Source: Clavulina sp. PMI_390
Lineage: Eukaryota; Basidiomycota; Agaricomycetes; Cantharellales; Hydnaceae
Reading direction: 5' to 3'
DNA length: 58,902 nucleotides
NCBI GenBank assembly: GCA_015039315.1
Contig: WIDE01000032.1
Span: forward strand, 320,339 to 379,240
The notes beneath the pieces were generated by a model. That model did not search any database and was not told the DNA's origin. It saw only the letters and a list, made by a program, of their open reading frames with translations. Position numbers and translations under genes: made by a program. Below, piece by piece: positions 1-11,890 of the stretch. How positions within the stretch are numbered: the stretch's first letter is position 1; each line of letters begins with the position of its first letter.

Positions 1-3000
1 GTCTTGTACTTGTTGAAGTGCTTCAGGAGAAGGGTCGTAAGATAACGATCTTCACCGAGATGGAGCAGGTTCTTCATGTGGAGAGTATCAACTCGGTTCT
101 CTGAGTAGTCGTGGATGACCTGGTTGGAGATGAACAGGGGCTTGTGCGTATCGGGTGTGCGCAATCGGTACATGGTGAAACAACCGGGCAAGCAGGTGAC
201 GGATCCAAAGAGACTTTCGAATGCCTTGGCAAGGTGATGGGACAAGAAGTACTCGTACACCTGCATCATGGTGACGATTGACTTCCTCGAGTTGGAAATC
301 GAGGTTTCACCACAGACACCGAGAAGTTTCTTGTCGTGTACCATTCTGAGAGATACAGGTTGAGATATTGGTCGCAGGGAACGGAACAATGAAATACTCA
401 CGCAGAGACGAGACGGTTGAGAGACAGGGGTTCGACGGTAGTATCGGCATCCACCATGAGCAAGTACTCGTAGAACGATGGGTTGACACCAATGACGTTC
501 TTGATCTGGTGATAAATCTCCAACTCGAGGGGGTTCATGGGCGCGTTGAAGTGGACCTAAGCAAACCACCAAGAGCGTCAGATTTTGAAGCAGTACTAGG
601 CGAAATGAGGAAACGTACCTTGTTTAGGAAGTGCATCAAGAGCATCTGCGAATCACGCTTGCCACGATTGCCAGGACGCGAGCGCTCGGTAGGCTTCCCC
701 ACCTTGACAACAACGACGTACGGCACGACGTGTCCTGCGCATTCATACAGACCAGAGTATACCTTGCCCATGTTATGCTGCTTTGCGCCATCTCCGAGCG
801 AGAGGAAGCTCAATGGCTCAGGGTCGAGGTTAGGATCCGCTCCGAGGACATCAAGGACGATACGAGGAGTGGGGCGGTCGTTTCCGGAACCGACAATGTT
901 ACCATCGCAAATGATGAAAATGAGCTTGCGCTTGTCATCGTACTTGAGCTTGGCGAGCGACTCGACAGTGCGTCGAATGGAATCTTCGTCCTCAGTGTAA
1001 CAAGGGACTTGGCAGCAGACAAACTTGTCGTGGTCCTCAGGAGCGCGGGGGGAGCCGAACGAGATGGAGGCGATGAACTTGAAACCGATGACAGCCACCA
1101 TGACACACGAGAGTGCGAGCAGGATGTATTGAGAGAACAAGCACTGGGGCGAGTTACGGTTGTCCACACGACCGATAAGGAAAAGGTTACGAAGACACGT
1201 CCTCATGCGGTTCTTGAGGTCGCCGTCGATATTGAGGTTATCGAACTTCTTGGTAATATCCTGGCCGTTGTTGAGACTGAAGAGGTCCACCACGCTTGAG
1301 TCCATGAACTGCGTATCAATACCGGTTGGTGCCTGTGTTCCATCGGGAGTCTTGAGCGTCGGGGGGAACTTGATGTAGTTCGTCAGATCATACACCAACC
1401 CATTGTACACCGCGACGGCTTGACCCTTCGAAGCCATCGTACTGATCTCCGAAGGCTGATAACCAACGAAACCGTGACGATAGTTCCATCGCATAAGGAT
1501 CATCTGCTCGTAGTACCAGTCTGGGCGGTAGTCATTCGAGACATACGCGCGGAAGTCGTGGTAGACGGCATCGGTGTTCACGGTCTGGTTGGTCGAGTCG
1601 AGGATGACGTATGGGTTCACGGACCCGTCTTTGCCATCGCAGAGAGCGCTGACCTGGACAGGGAAGATGGACGTAGAATCCGTTCCACCGTACTTCATGA
1701 CTGTCTTCTGGGGGACGATGGACACAGTCGTCAAGTGGATTTGGAAGATTCCCGTAAGATCAAAGACCTCTCCGCGAATAGCAGTATACGTGTGGCCCGG
1801 ATCATTGTTGAACGAATGACTCTGCAGTTCAGACGTGCTGAACACGTACTCTGTCGGACAGATGAGTCTCCCAAGGATAGCAATGACGAAAATCGAGCAG
1901 GCGCAGAAGAACCATATGATCATGTTGATCGCAAGCTTTTCTCGCCAGGCCTGACGAATATCCAACCGCTTCATCCTACCGAAGTAGGTGAGGCATGGGT
2001 TCGGGAGCCACCATGTGAGCGCCCAAACGGCAAAGAGCCATCGACGACGCGTCGAGGTATCCTTCACCTCTTCGGAGACTTCACCCTCCATGATCTCACC
2101 AGCGAGGGGCTCCTTTTCGGTCGCTGGAACAGCCTTCTTTGCGTTATGGAACATGTTACGCGAAGGAGCGTACGATTCCGAGCCAAAGTTGCTCTCGGCA
2201 TCGCGCGCGCTAGTGTATCGGCTCTCGTCATCCGTGCGGAGCGATTGACCATCCTCGTCGTCGAGATCCCCGTACAGGTGCGCACGCGACGCGTAGGGCT
2301 GGTCGGCAGCATGGTCCACGAGTGGGAGGGCTTGATTGGATTGTCCAAAGGGATCACCATACCCACCGAGGCCTGGCGAGTGCGCTTCGTCCATGCCAGG
2401 AGAGTAAGGGGCGTACTCCTGGCGCACATCGAGACCGGCCTCGAGTTCTGCTGCACGAAGGCGGTTACGCTTTTGCTCCTCGGCATCGTTGCCACGGAGG
2501 TGATCCTCGAAGGATCGGAATGCTTCGTGGCTGAGGAAGACCTAATATGCCGAGGACCAGGGTTCAGTATCACAAGAGAAAGAGTAGAGATCGCAAAGAA
2601 ACGCACCTTGTACTGCCCAAGAACAACATCCAGCTCCTGCAGACCAAGTGCATCTCGTGCCGCCAAAACACGATCCGCATCCTCTCCATCCTGAGTAACG
2701 CCCAGCATACCCATCTGCTCACTATACCGATCACAAAACTCCATCGGCGTCATGCTCGCCTCAAACACCACCCCTTGCTTCCTCGCCATCTGCGCCAAAC
2801 CCACACTCCTCACCTGCGCCTTGACACCCCGGCCCTCCAGCTGATTCGGCAACTGCGAATCATTCGGGTTCACGCAGAAGACAAACCACGCATGCGTGTC
2901 ATCAAGCGTAGTGAACAGCGTATCAAGCGCGCTCTGGAACTCGCCCGCGACGCACTTGATGCCCTCGTTCGCCGCAGGTTCGTCCTCGGCCCCATCGGCC

Positions 3001-5037
3001 CCAGTCCCCTCGGCTCCCTCTTCTTGAATGTCCTTGTTGGCTCCCCCGGCCCCGGGGGCCCCAGCAGCCGCGGGCTTGTTCCGCTTGATCGTCTGCTTTC
3101 GGCGAGTCGAAGGCGCACGCATGGGTTTCGCAGGCTGGTGCGCAGCGACGAGCGTCTCGTCATTACGCGGGTGCGCCTCAGTTGCCAGGGCCTTGCCCGA
3201 GAACAAATTCTGGATAAACGGATTCGTGCTCCCGTTCAGGCCCTCGACATTCGCACCGCCAGACGTGGGCGTGCGCAAGAGCGAGACGAAATCGGGGTTC
3301 AGGGCGTCGGCGTTCTTGTCGAGGAACGACTCGCTCGAGTACGTAACGGCGCCGTTGTAGTGGTTGATCGTGAATGTAGGGAAACCAGCGTGGTCCATCC
3401 CGCCACCCGTCTTGAATGCAGTGTGGCTCCCCCAGCGCTTGCTCATGGCTTCAACCATGGTGTGCTCTGTCTTGCGTGGGGCACGACGGGCCTGGTCATC
3501 CATGATATGGATCAGCCCACCAGGCATGGTCGATAGCATGCGCACGCATTCAGAGTTGTCAAAGAAGGGTAGGGGAGGAGAGAGTTCGCCGAGGCCCTCA
3601 GAGGCAAGCTCTTCTGTTGGACGCTCAAATATGCGTTTTTGGATCCAGCGCTGCATGCGTTCGTTTGCATAGTTGACGGCGAACTGGTCGAGGGAGTTGG
3701 ATCGGGAGGGAGAGGAAGTGATGTTTTGGAAACCGGGGAGGTCGAATAACCCAATAAAGGTCGAATAGTCGTCTCGGGAGAGGTGCTCGTTAATGTATTC
3801 GTTGAGCCATGAGAATAGCAGGGAGTAGAGGTTTTTGGCGAGGTCATCACGGTTGTCTGATGCACCTTCAGCATCGAGGAAGATGGTCAGCAGCTCGTTC
3901 TTGACGAGCTTGGTCTTGTAGCTCAAGACCTGTTCGAGGGCCCTGGGCTGAACGCCGAGGAAATCCGAGACGATGGCAAGCACATCAGTGTTCTTGACGA
4001 CGGCTGCATCCACGTTCCGGTTCTTGTCGCGCGTGAACTCGATGTTCCCCAAATGCAGGATGGCAGCAATCAGCTGACAGGTCTGGGCCACACTGCGTTT
4101 GGAGAAGCCAACAGTCTTGAGAGCCTGCTTTAGGCGCTCGAATTTCGGCCCGTCATCTTCCTGGTACGGGTTGCCGCCACCATGGGTGAGATATCGGTAC
4201 ACGGTGCGCTCGTTGAGGTGGAGGTGCTGCCTCTCCTCTTGGCTCGCACCAACAAGGAGATAGTAGAAGATGTGGAAATTGCGCTCTCCACTAGGAGCCC
4301 CCGCGACACGGTTGCGCTCGAGGTAGTAGTCGAGTGTCTTGACACCGGCCAGGCGGCCTCGGTCTGAGAACTGGAGTTCTGTGTACTTTCCGAAGCGTGA
4401 GGCATTCGGGTTGAAGAGGGTGCGGGCGGATCCAAAGGATTCGAGGACGTATTCGGCGCTAGGGATCTGGTTTCCTAGTTTGGCGCCCTTTTTGCCAGGA
4501 TTGCTGACGGAGAGCTCGATGATGCTCTTGATGGCTAGACGACGGCTCTCTGATTTCCCTGAGCCGGTCTCTCCACTGTTGAAAGTGAAGAAGCGTAATT
4601 TACGTTGTGATGTGGAAAAAGAGAATATAGGGTATGACGCAAGAGGTGAGAAGGCATAAAAAGATTATGTATATGGGTGGATACGAAGGTAAATGAACTG
4701 ACCTGAACATAATAGATTGATCTTGGTTTGTTCGCCGCATGTGGTAATAAGCATTATTTGCGAGCTGGAAGATGTGAGGCGGGAGAGTCGTGCGCTCTTC
4801 TGCAGTATCTCGGTACTCGGCCGCATACTGGACGAGCGCAGAGTCTGCATTGGCGGGGATGAATTTGTGCGGGTTGAGCGCGACGAGAGCATTGCTGCCC
4901 AACGCGGTGTAGATATTGTCGGAGAGAAATCGTTCGCGGAGCGTGGACACGATAATGTCGTCAGAGATGTTTTTTAGCGCCGCGAGGTCGTCCTCTGCGC
5001 CATGGACATTCTGCGAGCGCGATCCCTGCGCGGCCAT
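1..5037 (-). CDS. Chitin synthase with N-terminal myosin motor domain (class V/VI type), 3' end outside window
   Basis: Membrane enzyme that polymerises UDP-GlcNAc into cell-wall chitin. Five exons fit in phase: 5037-4703, 4575-2607, 2541-619, 556-402 and 345 to the window edge (about 1,575 residues visible). The myosin-like motor comes first, with P-loop GETGSGKSE (residues 113-121), switch I-like NASRFGK and switch II-like DLPGFQ, where canonical myosins have Glu in place of Gln. A cytochrome b5-like segment ([14 protein letters not shown], about residue 1130) lies between membrane segments near 935-995 and 1238-1262. The GT2 domain shows [17 protein letters not shown] (about 1442-1448), LPGCFTMYR and [10 protein letters not shown]. 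The QRRW motif and any DEK-C end lie beyond position 1. The start is the first ATG of the phase-consistent exon 1. The gene is divergent from the PTPA gene. In known relatives the motor mainly helps membrane retention rather than transport; the Gln in switch II agrees with weak ATPase use. Confidence 0.96.
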
Positions 5038-5340
5038 GGCTGGGTTTCAAACGACGGCCACCGAAAGTTGTTAGTTTTTGTGCTGATGCGGATATTGGGG
5101 CGGCCGGAGAGGGGTGCAAAAAGGCCGAAACCAGCGAGCCGGGACGAGAAAAGAACCAAAAAGACGGTGCGCTCGACGCTGCTGGCGACAACGACGAGCG
5201 TTCTAGGCGCGTGGGCGGGTGAAGGAGGGACGAGGGGCTTTTACGTTTGATTCTATTCGCCCGCTTTCGGTTGCCTCGTCACACAAAACAGTAACGTCAA
5301 TAACCGTCAACACCGCCACTCATCGAATCCCTCTACTGCA
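5038..5340. promoter_or_regulatory. Divergent promoter region between chitin synthase and PTPA gene
   Basis: This 303-bp gap separates the start codons of two divergently transcribed genes, so it must hold both 5' UTRs and both core promoters. It has GC-rich stretches near the chitin synthase start and a pyrimidine/AC-rich run near 5270-5320 just before the PTPA start. I recognise no specific transcription factor site. Confidence 0.6.
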
Positions 5341-7125
5341 ATGGACTCGCAGTACCACACACCCACCAAAGTGATTCTTACTCCAGCGCACCTCGAATAC
5401 TTCCAGGAGTCAGAAACATACAAAAGTGTCATTGGATACATCGAGATCCTGAATGAAGCTGTCGCGGGCGCATCGCTCACCGCCGAATGCACCCAGTCTG
5501 AAGTGAGGACCACACGTTATTTTTAGGTGCACGCGCAAACCCTTAAACCTAGCACTGCTTAGGGAATCACTGCAGCCCTGAAAATCCTCGATGAGGTTGA
5601 GAATCTTGTCAAAGAAACACCACCGATCGATAACAAATCTTCCCGATTCGGGAACCCTGCTTTCAAAGACTTTTATGATAAAGTCTCTGGGGTACGTGGG
5701 CTCGCTTAACTCGCTCGTTCTCGCTTGTAATACTGATCTCTGACAAACTCATCGGATCGGTATTATTAGGCATCCACTGCACTGCATGCAACACTGCCCA
5801 ACTTACCTCACTCAGCCATCCCCGAGGTTTCCGTCTACTTTAACGAATCATGGGGAAATAGGACACGTGTAGATTATGGTAGCGGCATGGAACTCAACTT
5901 TCTATGTTGGATGTACGTCTTATTTCTCTTGGCACCCAAGCACAGCAACGTGATTTGCCATTTACCATTGCGCTTAGGTTATGTCTGGAGAAAATTGGTG
6001 TGTTCAACGAGAGCGATCACAAGGCGCTCGTTCTCCGGCTATTCTGGAGATACATCTCCGTCATGCGGGTCGTGCAGTCAACATATTGGCTCGAGCCTGC
6101 AGGGTCCCATGGCGTGTGGGGTTTGGACGACTATCACTTCCTCCCCTTCTTGTTTGGCTCTTCACAACTACGAGGTCAGAGCGCATTCAAGCATTCCTTC
6201 TTCTTTGCTCGACTCTTACTACCCAAATCGGCTTGATTTCTGATAGGCCACAAGTACCTCCGCCCAAAATCAATACACGACAAGGAGATCGTCGAAGAGT
6301 TCTCAAAACAGTACATGTATCTCGCTTGCATCCAGTTCATCAACTCGGTCCGTTCGCTACGATTCTTCTTGTGTTCATCGTCACCAACTCACCTGCGTTC
6401 GTCCTGTAGATCAAGACTGCATCATTACGATGGCACTCTCCCATGCTTGACGATATCTCCGCAGTGAGTGGCAATCCTCGCCACAACGGTACATTCATGC
6501 TGATAATTCTCAACTACTCTCCCCTCCCTTCCCCCTGCATCGATCCCGCACATCCACTATGCCTCCCCACCTCATCATTTCCAACATCCAATCCTTTTAT
6601 CCCGCGACCTAGGTCAAGACATGGGACAAAACAAACTCGGGGATGCTCAAGATGTATCGCGCCGAAGTCCTCGGCAAACTCCCCGTCATGCAACACTTCC
6701 TCTTCGGCTCATCCACCCTCCTCCCACTCACGCTCCCCGCCTCCCTCGCCAACAGCACCACCACCTCATCTGTCTCACCGGATGACCCACACTATGGGCA
6801 CGCACATACACATACACATGGACAGCACCCGGGTCTAGCAGGCGCAGGGCCGCTGTCGGGTCCAGGCGGGATGATGGATCTAGATGCATCGGGAGGTGTG
6901 GGCCAGGCTCAGAGTGGGTGGGGCGATTGTTGTGGGATCCCTGTGCCCAGTGCGTTTGGGGCCGCTGCGGCTGCAGCTGCTGATACTTCTGCGGCTGGTC
7001 TCAGGAGCCTCGATGGGCCTGGCTCTGGGCCGACAGTGGTGGCTGCAGGAGGACAGCCGCCGAAGCCTATTGTGAAGGTGCCGTTTAAGATGGGTGGGGC
7101 CGTTCGGCCGGTTCCATTTGATTGA
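5341..7125 (+). CDS. Serine/threonine protein phosphatase 2A activator (PTPA/RRD family)
   Basis: PTPA proteins are peptidyl-prolyl isomerases that activate PP2A-type phosphatases by promoting metal loading of the catalytic subunit. Seven exons join in phase: 5341-5502, 5563-5691, 5770-5912, 5978-6174, 6247-6347, 6410-6463 and 6613-7125, giving 432 aa. Family signatures are [15 protein letters not shown] near the N-terminus, [33 protein letters not shown] (184-197) and [14 protein letters not shown] near the C-terminus. The length is slightly above the usual 300-400 aa because of a Gly/Ala/His-rich C-terminal insertion (about residues 320-380), probably disordered. Whether it is the RRD1 or RRD2 paralog cannot be told from sequence alone. 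It runs towards the F-box gene at 7404, with about 280 bp between the stops. Confidence 0.95.
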
Positions 7126-7403
7126 TTATGCATCTTGTTTCTTTTGCAATACATTTGGACAGCCCTCACATCCCATCCCATCCCGTCCCACACTGTCACA
7201 TCTTCGTGCCTCAGGAAATATCAGGCTGTTCTTAATACCATTTCTGTCGAACATTGTCGTACCACCGATGGACCTCAAGCTATTTGTTGAGCGTACAGAA
7301 TTTTCCATGCACTTGAACATATAGAAAGGTATATTATGGCTCCTCTCTCGTATGGCGGGTTTCTATGATTATACAGAGGTATGCTAAGTAGGATATAGTA
7401 ACC

Positions 7404-8699
7404 TCAACTATCGAGTCCCGCGTGCAATTCACCCCCTTTGGTGAACGTGCCCCCAAGAATTAGATCGGAAAACTCTTGGTCTCCAACTTCTGAGATAGAG
7501 GAGGCAGTAAATTCTCCTGCGAGACATTGCAGGCGGAGAGGTGAACGCTGCTCCATGATCGATCTCAATTCGGGGATACTGCTTGTGGGGATGACAGGCA
7601 TCCTTCCCAAATGGGGACATAGACGCAGGGTATTTAGGGCGGGGAAGTGGTCCTGGCCTCTCGAAGTGGACAAACGACCGAGAATAACGTCGAGTGCGTC
7701 GGGTGAACACCCGCGCATTTCAAGCACCTGGAGAGAGGGATAAAACGATGGCGGCCAAGCCTGCACATCACGGAGCCATGGGTCATGAAGCACCATGTGC
7801 GTCAACGACGAGTTGGAGAGTTGATTGAGCCCCGCCACTGCTTCTTCACTACATTCGAGTCGGTACAAATTTGGCGCCTTGATAATTTTGAGGATTTCCG
7901 GCCCACAAGCATGGAAGTTCCGTAGCTTAGGAAGGACGATGGGTTCAAGGGCCTCTGTCATGCTACACTCCGGCCCCTGCACATTTAAGTCGATAAGGGA
8001 GAGAGCTGATGAAACCATTGGCAGAAGGGCGCGATAGTCTGAACACGTCCATATTTCTCTCTCCAGCTTGAGGTGTACGAATTGTCGGAACGGAAAAACA
8101 GAAAGTATTCGTGGTTCACAAAACCCTGTAACAAGGCTGCGAACTCTGGGGATATCTTGTGGGCCTAGGATGCACGTCTTCGGCTGTTCGTATGTGTCGA
8201 ACTGGATGACCATCTGTTCGCACAATGGAAAAGGCCCAGGTAGCGGAAATATGACCCGGGCACACGGTGCTACGTTCAGGAGACGGATAGCCCTGGAGCG
8301 ATAAAGTTCCTTTTCCACAGAAGACTGCCATACCGATACAAACCCCGTGGGTATTTCGCCGATATAGTGTGGAAGAGCATATAGAGTGACTTCCAGCGGA
8401 GTTTGCTTGCTGCGTCTGAGATAGGCTAACACCCGTGCAAGCACATGCTCGGCGGTTGCCCGCTTAGCCCAGAAACCCTTTGGTCCTCGATACCCAATGA
8501 CAATTTTGACCCACAATAGGGGAGTAGATATCGCGATGCTCCTCCATAGAGAGGAGACGGATGTGATGGTGAGGAGATAACGAATGAGGGCGGCGCCCAT
8601 CCTATCGTTAGCCCAGTAATCATCTCCAAAGCTTTCCAGCCCAGCAAGGAACACACACGACGTCATCTCCATGGGAAAGTAGGATGCCACGTCGCTCAT
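7404..8699 (-). CDS. F-box-like/LRR-like protein
   Basis: A single open frame of 431 aa from the ATG at 8699. The first 60 residues resemble a degenerate F-box, a helical segment ending in SVSSLWRSIAISTPLLW, which matches the 'W+ +A..tP.LW' end of F-box-like domains in agaricomycetes. The rest has leucine-rich pseudo-repeats such as LPKLRNFHACGPEILKI and LQVLEMRGCSPDALDVIL. Such proteins are usually substrate adaptors of SCF ubiquitin ligases, but the substrate is unknown. A further frame at 8722-8916 (LSQLEEILLARL) has no ATG and could be part of an upstream coding exon or 5' UTR. I kept the ATG inside the continuous frame. The family is large and variable in these fungi. Confidence 0.75.
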   Translation of the reverse strand: MSDVASYFPMEMTSCVFLAGLESFGDDYWANDRMGAALIRYLLTITSVSSLWRSIAISTPLLWVKIVIGYRGPKGFWAKRATAEHVLARVLAYLRRSKQTPLEVTLYALPHYIGEIPTGFVSVWQSSVEKELYRSRAIRLLNVAPCARVIFPLPGPFPLCEQMVIQFDTYEQPKTCILGPQDIPRVRSLVTGFCEPRILSVFPFRQFVHLKLEREIWTCSDYRALLPMVSSALSLIDLNVQGPECSMTEALEPIVLPKLRNFHACGPEILKIIKAPNLYRLECSEEAVAGLNQLSNSSLTHMVLHDPWLRDVQAWPPSFYPSLQVLEMRGCSPDALDVILGRLSTSRGQDHFPALNTLRLCPHLGRMPVIPTSSIPELRSIMEQRSPLRLQCLAGEFTASSISEVGDQEFSDLILGGTFTKGGELHAGLDS

Positions 8700-9448
8700 C
8701 TCCTCTGCCACCTTTATTGTCCTATCGAGTGAAGATAATCACAAAGCTGGTATGGAGGGGGGTGGTCGGAAATGGGAGATTAGCCTCAATTGGCTGAAAG
8801 ATGAAGGCAGAAGGTTTGAACGCTGGAGGAAGGGCAGGGAGATTTATCCCAGAAGGCCAGAGAGGGGATTTGCAGCTGGGCAAGCGAGCTAGAAGAATTT
8901 CCTCTAACTGAGACAACTGGTACGTTGTGATGAGCTACTCACTCTTGAGGCTGCGGATAAAGATAGATTATTGCGTACCGGAATAATCTGACAAATTTCT
9001 CTAAATCTTTTTGAAGCTTCAGCCAGTAGCTACTCTGTGTCTGAGTTGGGAGCTCAGGTTTCCCCGCCGCTCCCCGGTCACTAGGGAGGTGCAAAGGTTA
9101 ACAAGTCGAGCTTAAAAATCGCGAGAGATTTAGGGAGATCTTAGATAATCCGGCAAGGGTCTTTGAGGCAGCTCCTACACTCACAGTAGTTGTTCTCTAG
9201 TACGAGATGCCAGTACCGATTTCGGGGTGAATCATGTTGCGATTCGCACGCCTCGAGCCAGCAATTCATCAGAACTCAAACGGGTTGGTACCAAAACTTG
9301 TTGTTTTTCATTAGAGAGGAGGTACATAGCAGCTGCACCGTGCCGTTAATAGCAATCCTCCGATATATTAGGGGGTAGGTACATCCTCGGAGCTTTTGGG
9401 CAGAGAAGGGATGCCTCCTCATTGGGCATACTGTCTGGTGTGCCTCTA
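8700..9448. other. Intergenic region without a supported gene
   Basis: About 750 bp between the start of the F-box-like gene and the end of the first cysteine-rich gene. It holds the F-box gene promoter and possibly an upstream exon (8722-8916). Short frames in 9190-9440 show no conserved residues. Nothing else seen. Confidence 0.5.
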
Positions 9449-10445
9449 CTAATATGTGCACCCTCCAACAACATTTGAGCTTGAGCGAGGCTCACACCAC
9501 ATTCCTAAGGAGATACCAAAAATCGTACATCACGTATATATCAATAATTCAAGTCATCGACGATAGTAAAACGAACCGGTTTGGCAATCTGCCATACTGT
9601 AGCAATTTCCATATTGCGCACTTGGTGCACATAGTCCAGTGCCATTGCCTGATCCATCGTCGGTGCAAATCCCTACATGGATGGCATTAAAGGAATCAAG
9701 TCAGAATGATTGGGGACTGCTAAGGTGTGAGTCCGGACCTGAAATGCAGTAGTCTGGTCGTGCCATGTTGCATGTCATGCCCTACAAGTTCGATATGACG
9801 GATTAGCAAAAAAAAGACTTCAGCGAAATCTGATTATAACTTGCCGTCTTCGATGGATAGCACTATTCAGATCGGTTGTCAATTATCAAGTGAAAGGGAG
9901 AAGCAAGATAACACCGCTAACCTGTGTGTATTGGGCACCGCCGACCCACGGCGACATACAGACACCTGCGTATACAGAAATGTGAGTGCCGCAGTATCCT
10001 TATTTCAGCTTCAATAGAGGAACAAACCAGTCAAACAATCAGCTGCTGAATAGCATTTATCTTGGTAAGTCGTGGTGCTTTGGGCGCAGACGTCATTATC
10101 GCAATGTCCTACCAATACAAGGTATATATTGTCAAAGGTTTAGTAGAATGGGAGAACGAGATAATCGATCCATGCTTACCAGTAATGCAACTGGTGTCTG
10201 CCCGACAACTATGGCCCGTAGCGCTAGGCGAGCAGACTGTGGGACCATAGTACCACCACTGTGTCGAGGAATGAGGGATTTTCGTGGGTACTCAACTCAA
10301 AGTGACGTACCTCCGGCCAACATTTGGTTGAACCGCATTCAGAGTCAGAGGAGCAAGCCGCTCCAAGTGGGAGAGGATTGATGTTCTTGGCGCCTGCGAG
10401 TTGTGGAAGAAGCACCGCGAAGAGAACGAGTGGGAGCGAAATCAT
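9449..10445 (-). CDS. Small secreted cysteine-rich protein, copy 1
   Basis: Unknown function. Eight short exons assemble in phase: 10445-10311, 10258-10180, 10108-10028, 9965-9922, 9862-9845, 9781-9739, 9672-9577 and 9504-9449, giving 183 aa. A clean signal peptide (MISLPLVLFAVLLPQLAGA) comes first. The mature part has 20 cysteines in repeated C-x(5-7)-C-x(4-5)-C units such as ACSSDSECGSTKCWPE and GNCYSMADCQTG, loosely like the Dickkopf-N/granulin style of disulfide repeat. Exons 2-6 have exactly the same lengths (79, 81, 44, 18, 43 nt) as the paralog at 10882-11890, and all 20 cysteines are conserved. The 18-nt micro-exon encodes CYPSKT and is followed by a GC donor (ACG|GCAAGT) where the paralog has GT. 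Small size, secretion and disulfides suit an extracellular or effector-like role, but that is inference. Confidence 0.85.
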
Positions 10446-10881
10446 TTTGAGAGGAGGGCTTGCTGGACGCGTCAACAATTGAGGGACTCTGGAGAAGCCG
10501 GAAGCTCTCTTCAAGCTACTCAAATAGTCTTGCCTGCACAAGCTTTTCAATGGCGGTGATTGGCCATGAGAGTCAAGACGTAATCTCGGTCCCTGCCAAG
10601 ACATCATCTAAACAGGCTCCACACAGTCCGGAAATTCACCCAATCTAGCCGCTGTGTCCAGAAACGGGTGCCAAGAGCATGCTGGGAGGTGGTATGACCG
10701 TTAGGCAAGAAAATACATAATCGCGAGAGAATTCACAGGGCTGGTAAGTTTTATCACGCGGCAACGGTTACGGCAAGATTGACATTGGGAACGAGCTTGT
10801 AATTGCGGGAAGCTGAATTTAGATCTTCGTCTGGCTTCGTCCGTCGAGAAGTCTAAGAGCCGCAAAGTAGTTTGAAATCGC
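10446..10881. other. Spacer between tandem cysteine-rich paralogs
   Basis: 436 bp that must hold the promoter of copy 1 and the 3' UTR of copy 2. Short frames here (10701-10910 and 10460-10648) overlap exon ends or have no conserved features. No gene supported. Confidence 0.5.
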
Positions 10882-11890
10882 TCAACTAGACAACGGATAG
10901 CACAGTCCAATGGGATCTGATGTGGAGAGGGGTGAGCACCAATACTTTTCTGTGAAACAAAGAAGTTAGCGAGGGCTGTGCCATTATATGACGGTGCAAT
11001 AAACTAGATAACTCACGATCTGTTGGACAATCGGCTGCCGAATAACATCTTCCATGCAAACCGCTGTGCGCGCAAGTATTCGTTGTTGAGTCACAGACGC
11101 CTGTTGCAGTAAAAGAAGCCGTATGAAAAGGGGCATGAGTTAGTGACGCATGTTGAGGTCTAAACTCCTGGTTATATGAAGGACGGACCAGAGATGCAAT
11201 AAGCCGCGTTCTCAGCCGTGCAAGGGTCACCCTAGATACAAATATGCAGTAAGTTAAATCAGTATTCAGATTCGGCTGCAAAATAACTCGAGAGTCTTAC
11301 GGTATGCGATGGGAAACACTGCGAAAGTGAGGAAGAATGCGTCAGAACGGGTCTTGGCAAACAGCAGTATCCACCTACCTCCCAATCACCTCCACCACCC
11401 AGGTATGGAGCCATACAAACACCTATAGTAATGTGGGATGTGAGTGGATAGATGAGGAAGTCATTTGTGCGACCAGCTTACCTGTAGCGCAGTCCGAGTT
11501 CGAGTAACAGTTGCCGGCTGCCAAGTTACTTCCTTGAGCACATGTACCATCGGTGCAGCTATCTGCAAGTCAACATTTTGTGAGTAAATTTTGGGAAGTC
11601 TTTGCAGGGCAAGTCTTACCAGCCACACAGTCGCCATCGGTGGAGCAAGCGTCTCCAGCAGGGCTGCCTGAACAGATAGTCTGGCCATAGGTCCAATACT
11701 GTGTCGTTGTTGAGCATCAGCATTGTGGCGCTATCAAGTTGAATGAGGAATATTACAGTACCTCAGGCCAACACTTCCCCGAAGCACAATCAGAATCGGT
11801 CGTGCAGGCTGTCCCGATAGGAGAAGTACCCTGCGCGACGACCAGAGGCGAAGCCACGGCAAAGAGAGCGATTAAGGCAGAAGGGAGCAT
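10882..11890 (-). CDS. Small secreted cysteine-rich protein, copy 2
   Basis: Tandem paralog of the gene at 9449-10445. Exons: 11890-11762, 11698-11620, 11562-11482, 11422-11379, 11318-11301, 11231-11189, 11100-11017 and 10949-10882, all in phase, giving 181 aa. The signal peptide is MLPSALIALFAVASPLVVAQ. The mature protein carries 20 cysteines, matching copy 1 one for one: ACTTDSDCASGKCWPE, GNCYSNSDCATG, CFPSHT from the 18-nt exon, and GRCYSAADCPTD. All introns here are GT-AG, so the GC donor in copy 1 is derived or tolerated. Sequence between cysteines has diverged a lot while exon lengths and cysteines are fixed, which suggests selection on the disulfide scaffold. Function unknown. Confidence 0.86.

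Noticed and set aside
1420..2694. 424-codon plus-strand open frame
   Set aside because: It lies antisense to the chitin synthase exons, whose frame has clear domains. The antisense frame has no conserved motif.
2547..3536. 329-codon plus-strand frame
   Set aside because: Antisense shadow of the myosin motor exon; Arg/His-rich translation typical of the reverse of GC-rich coding DNA.
8722..8916. Upstream coding exon for the F-box-like gene at 7404-8699
   Set aside because: Begins with TTG and I found no convincing splice pair to the main frame; mentioned only as a possibility.
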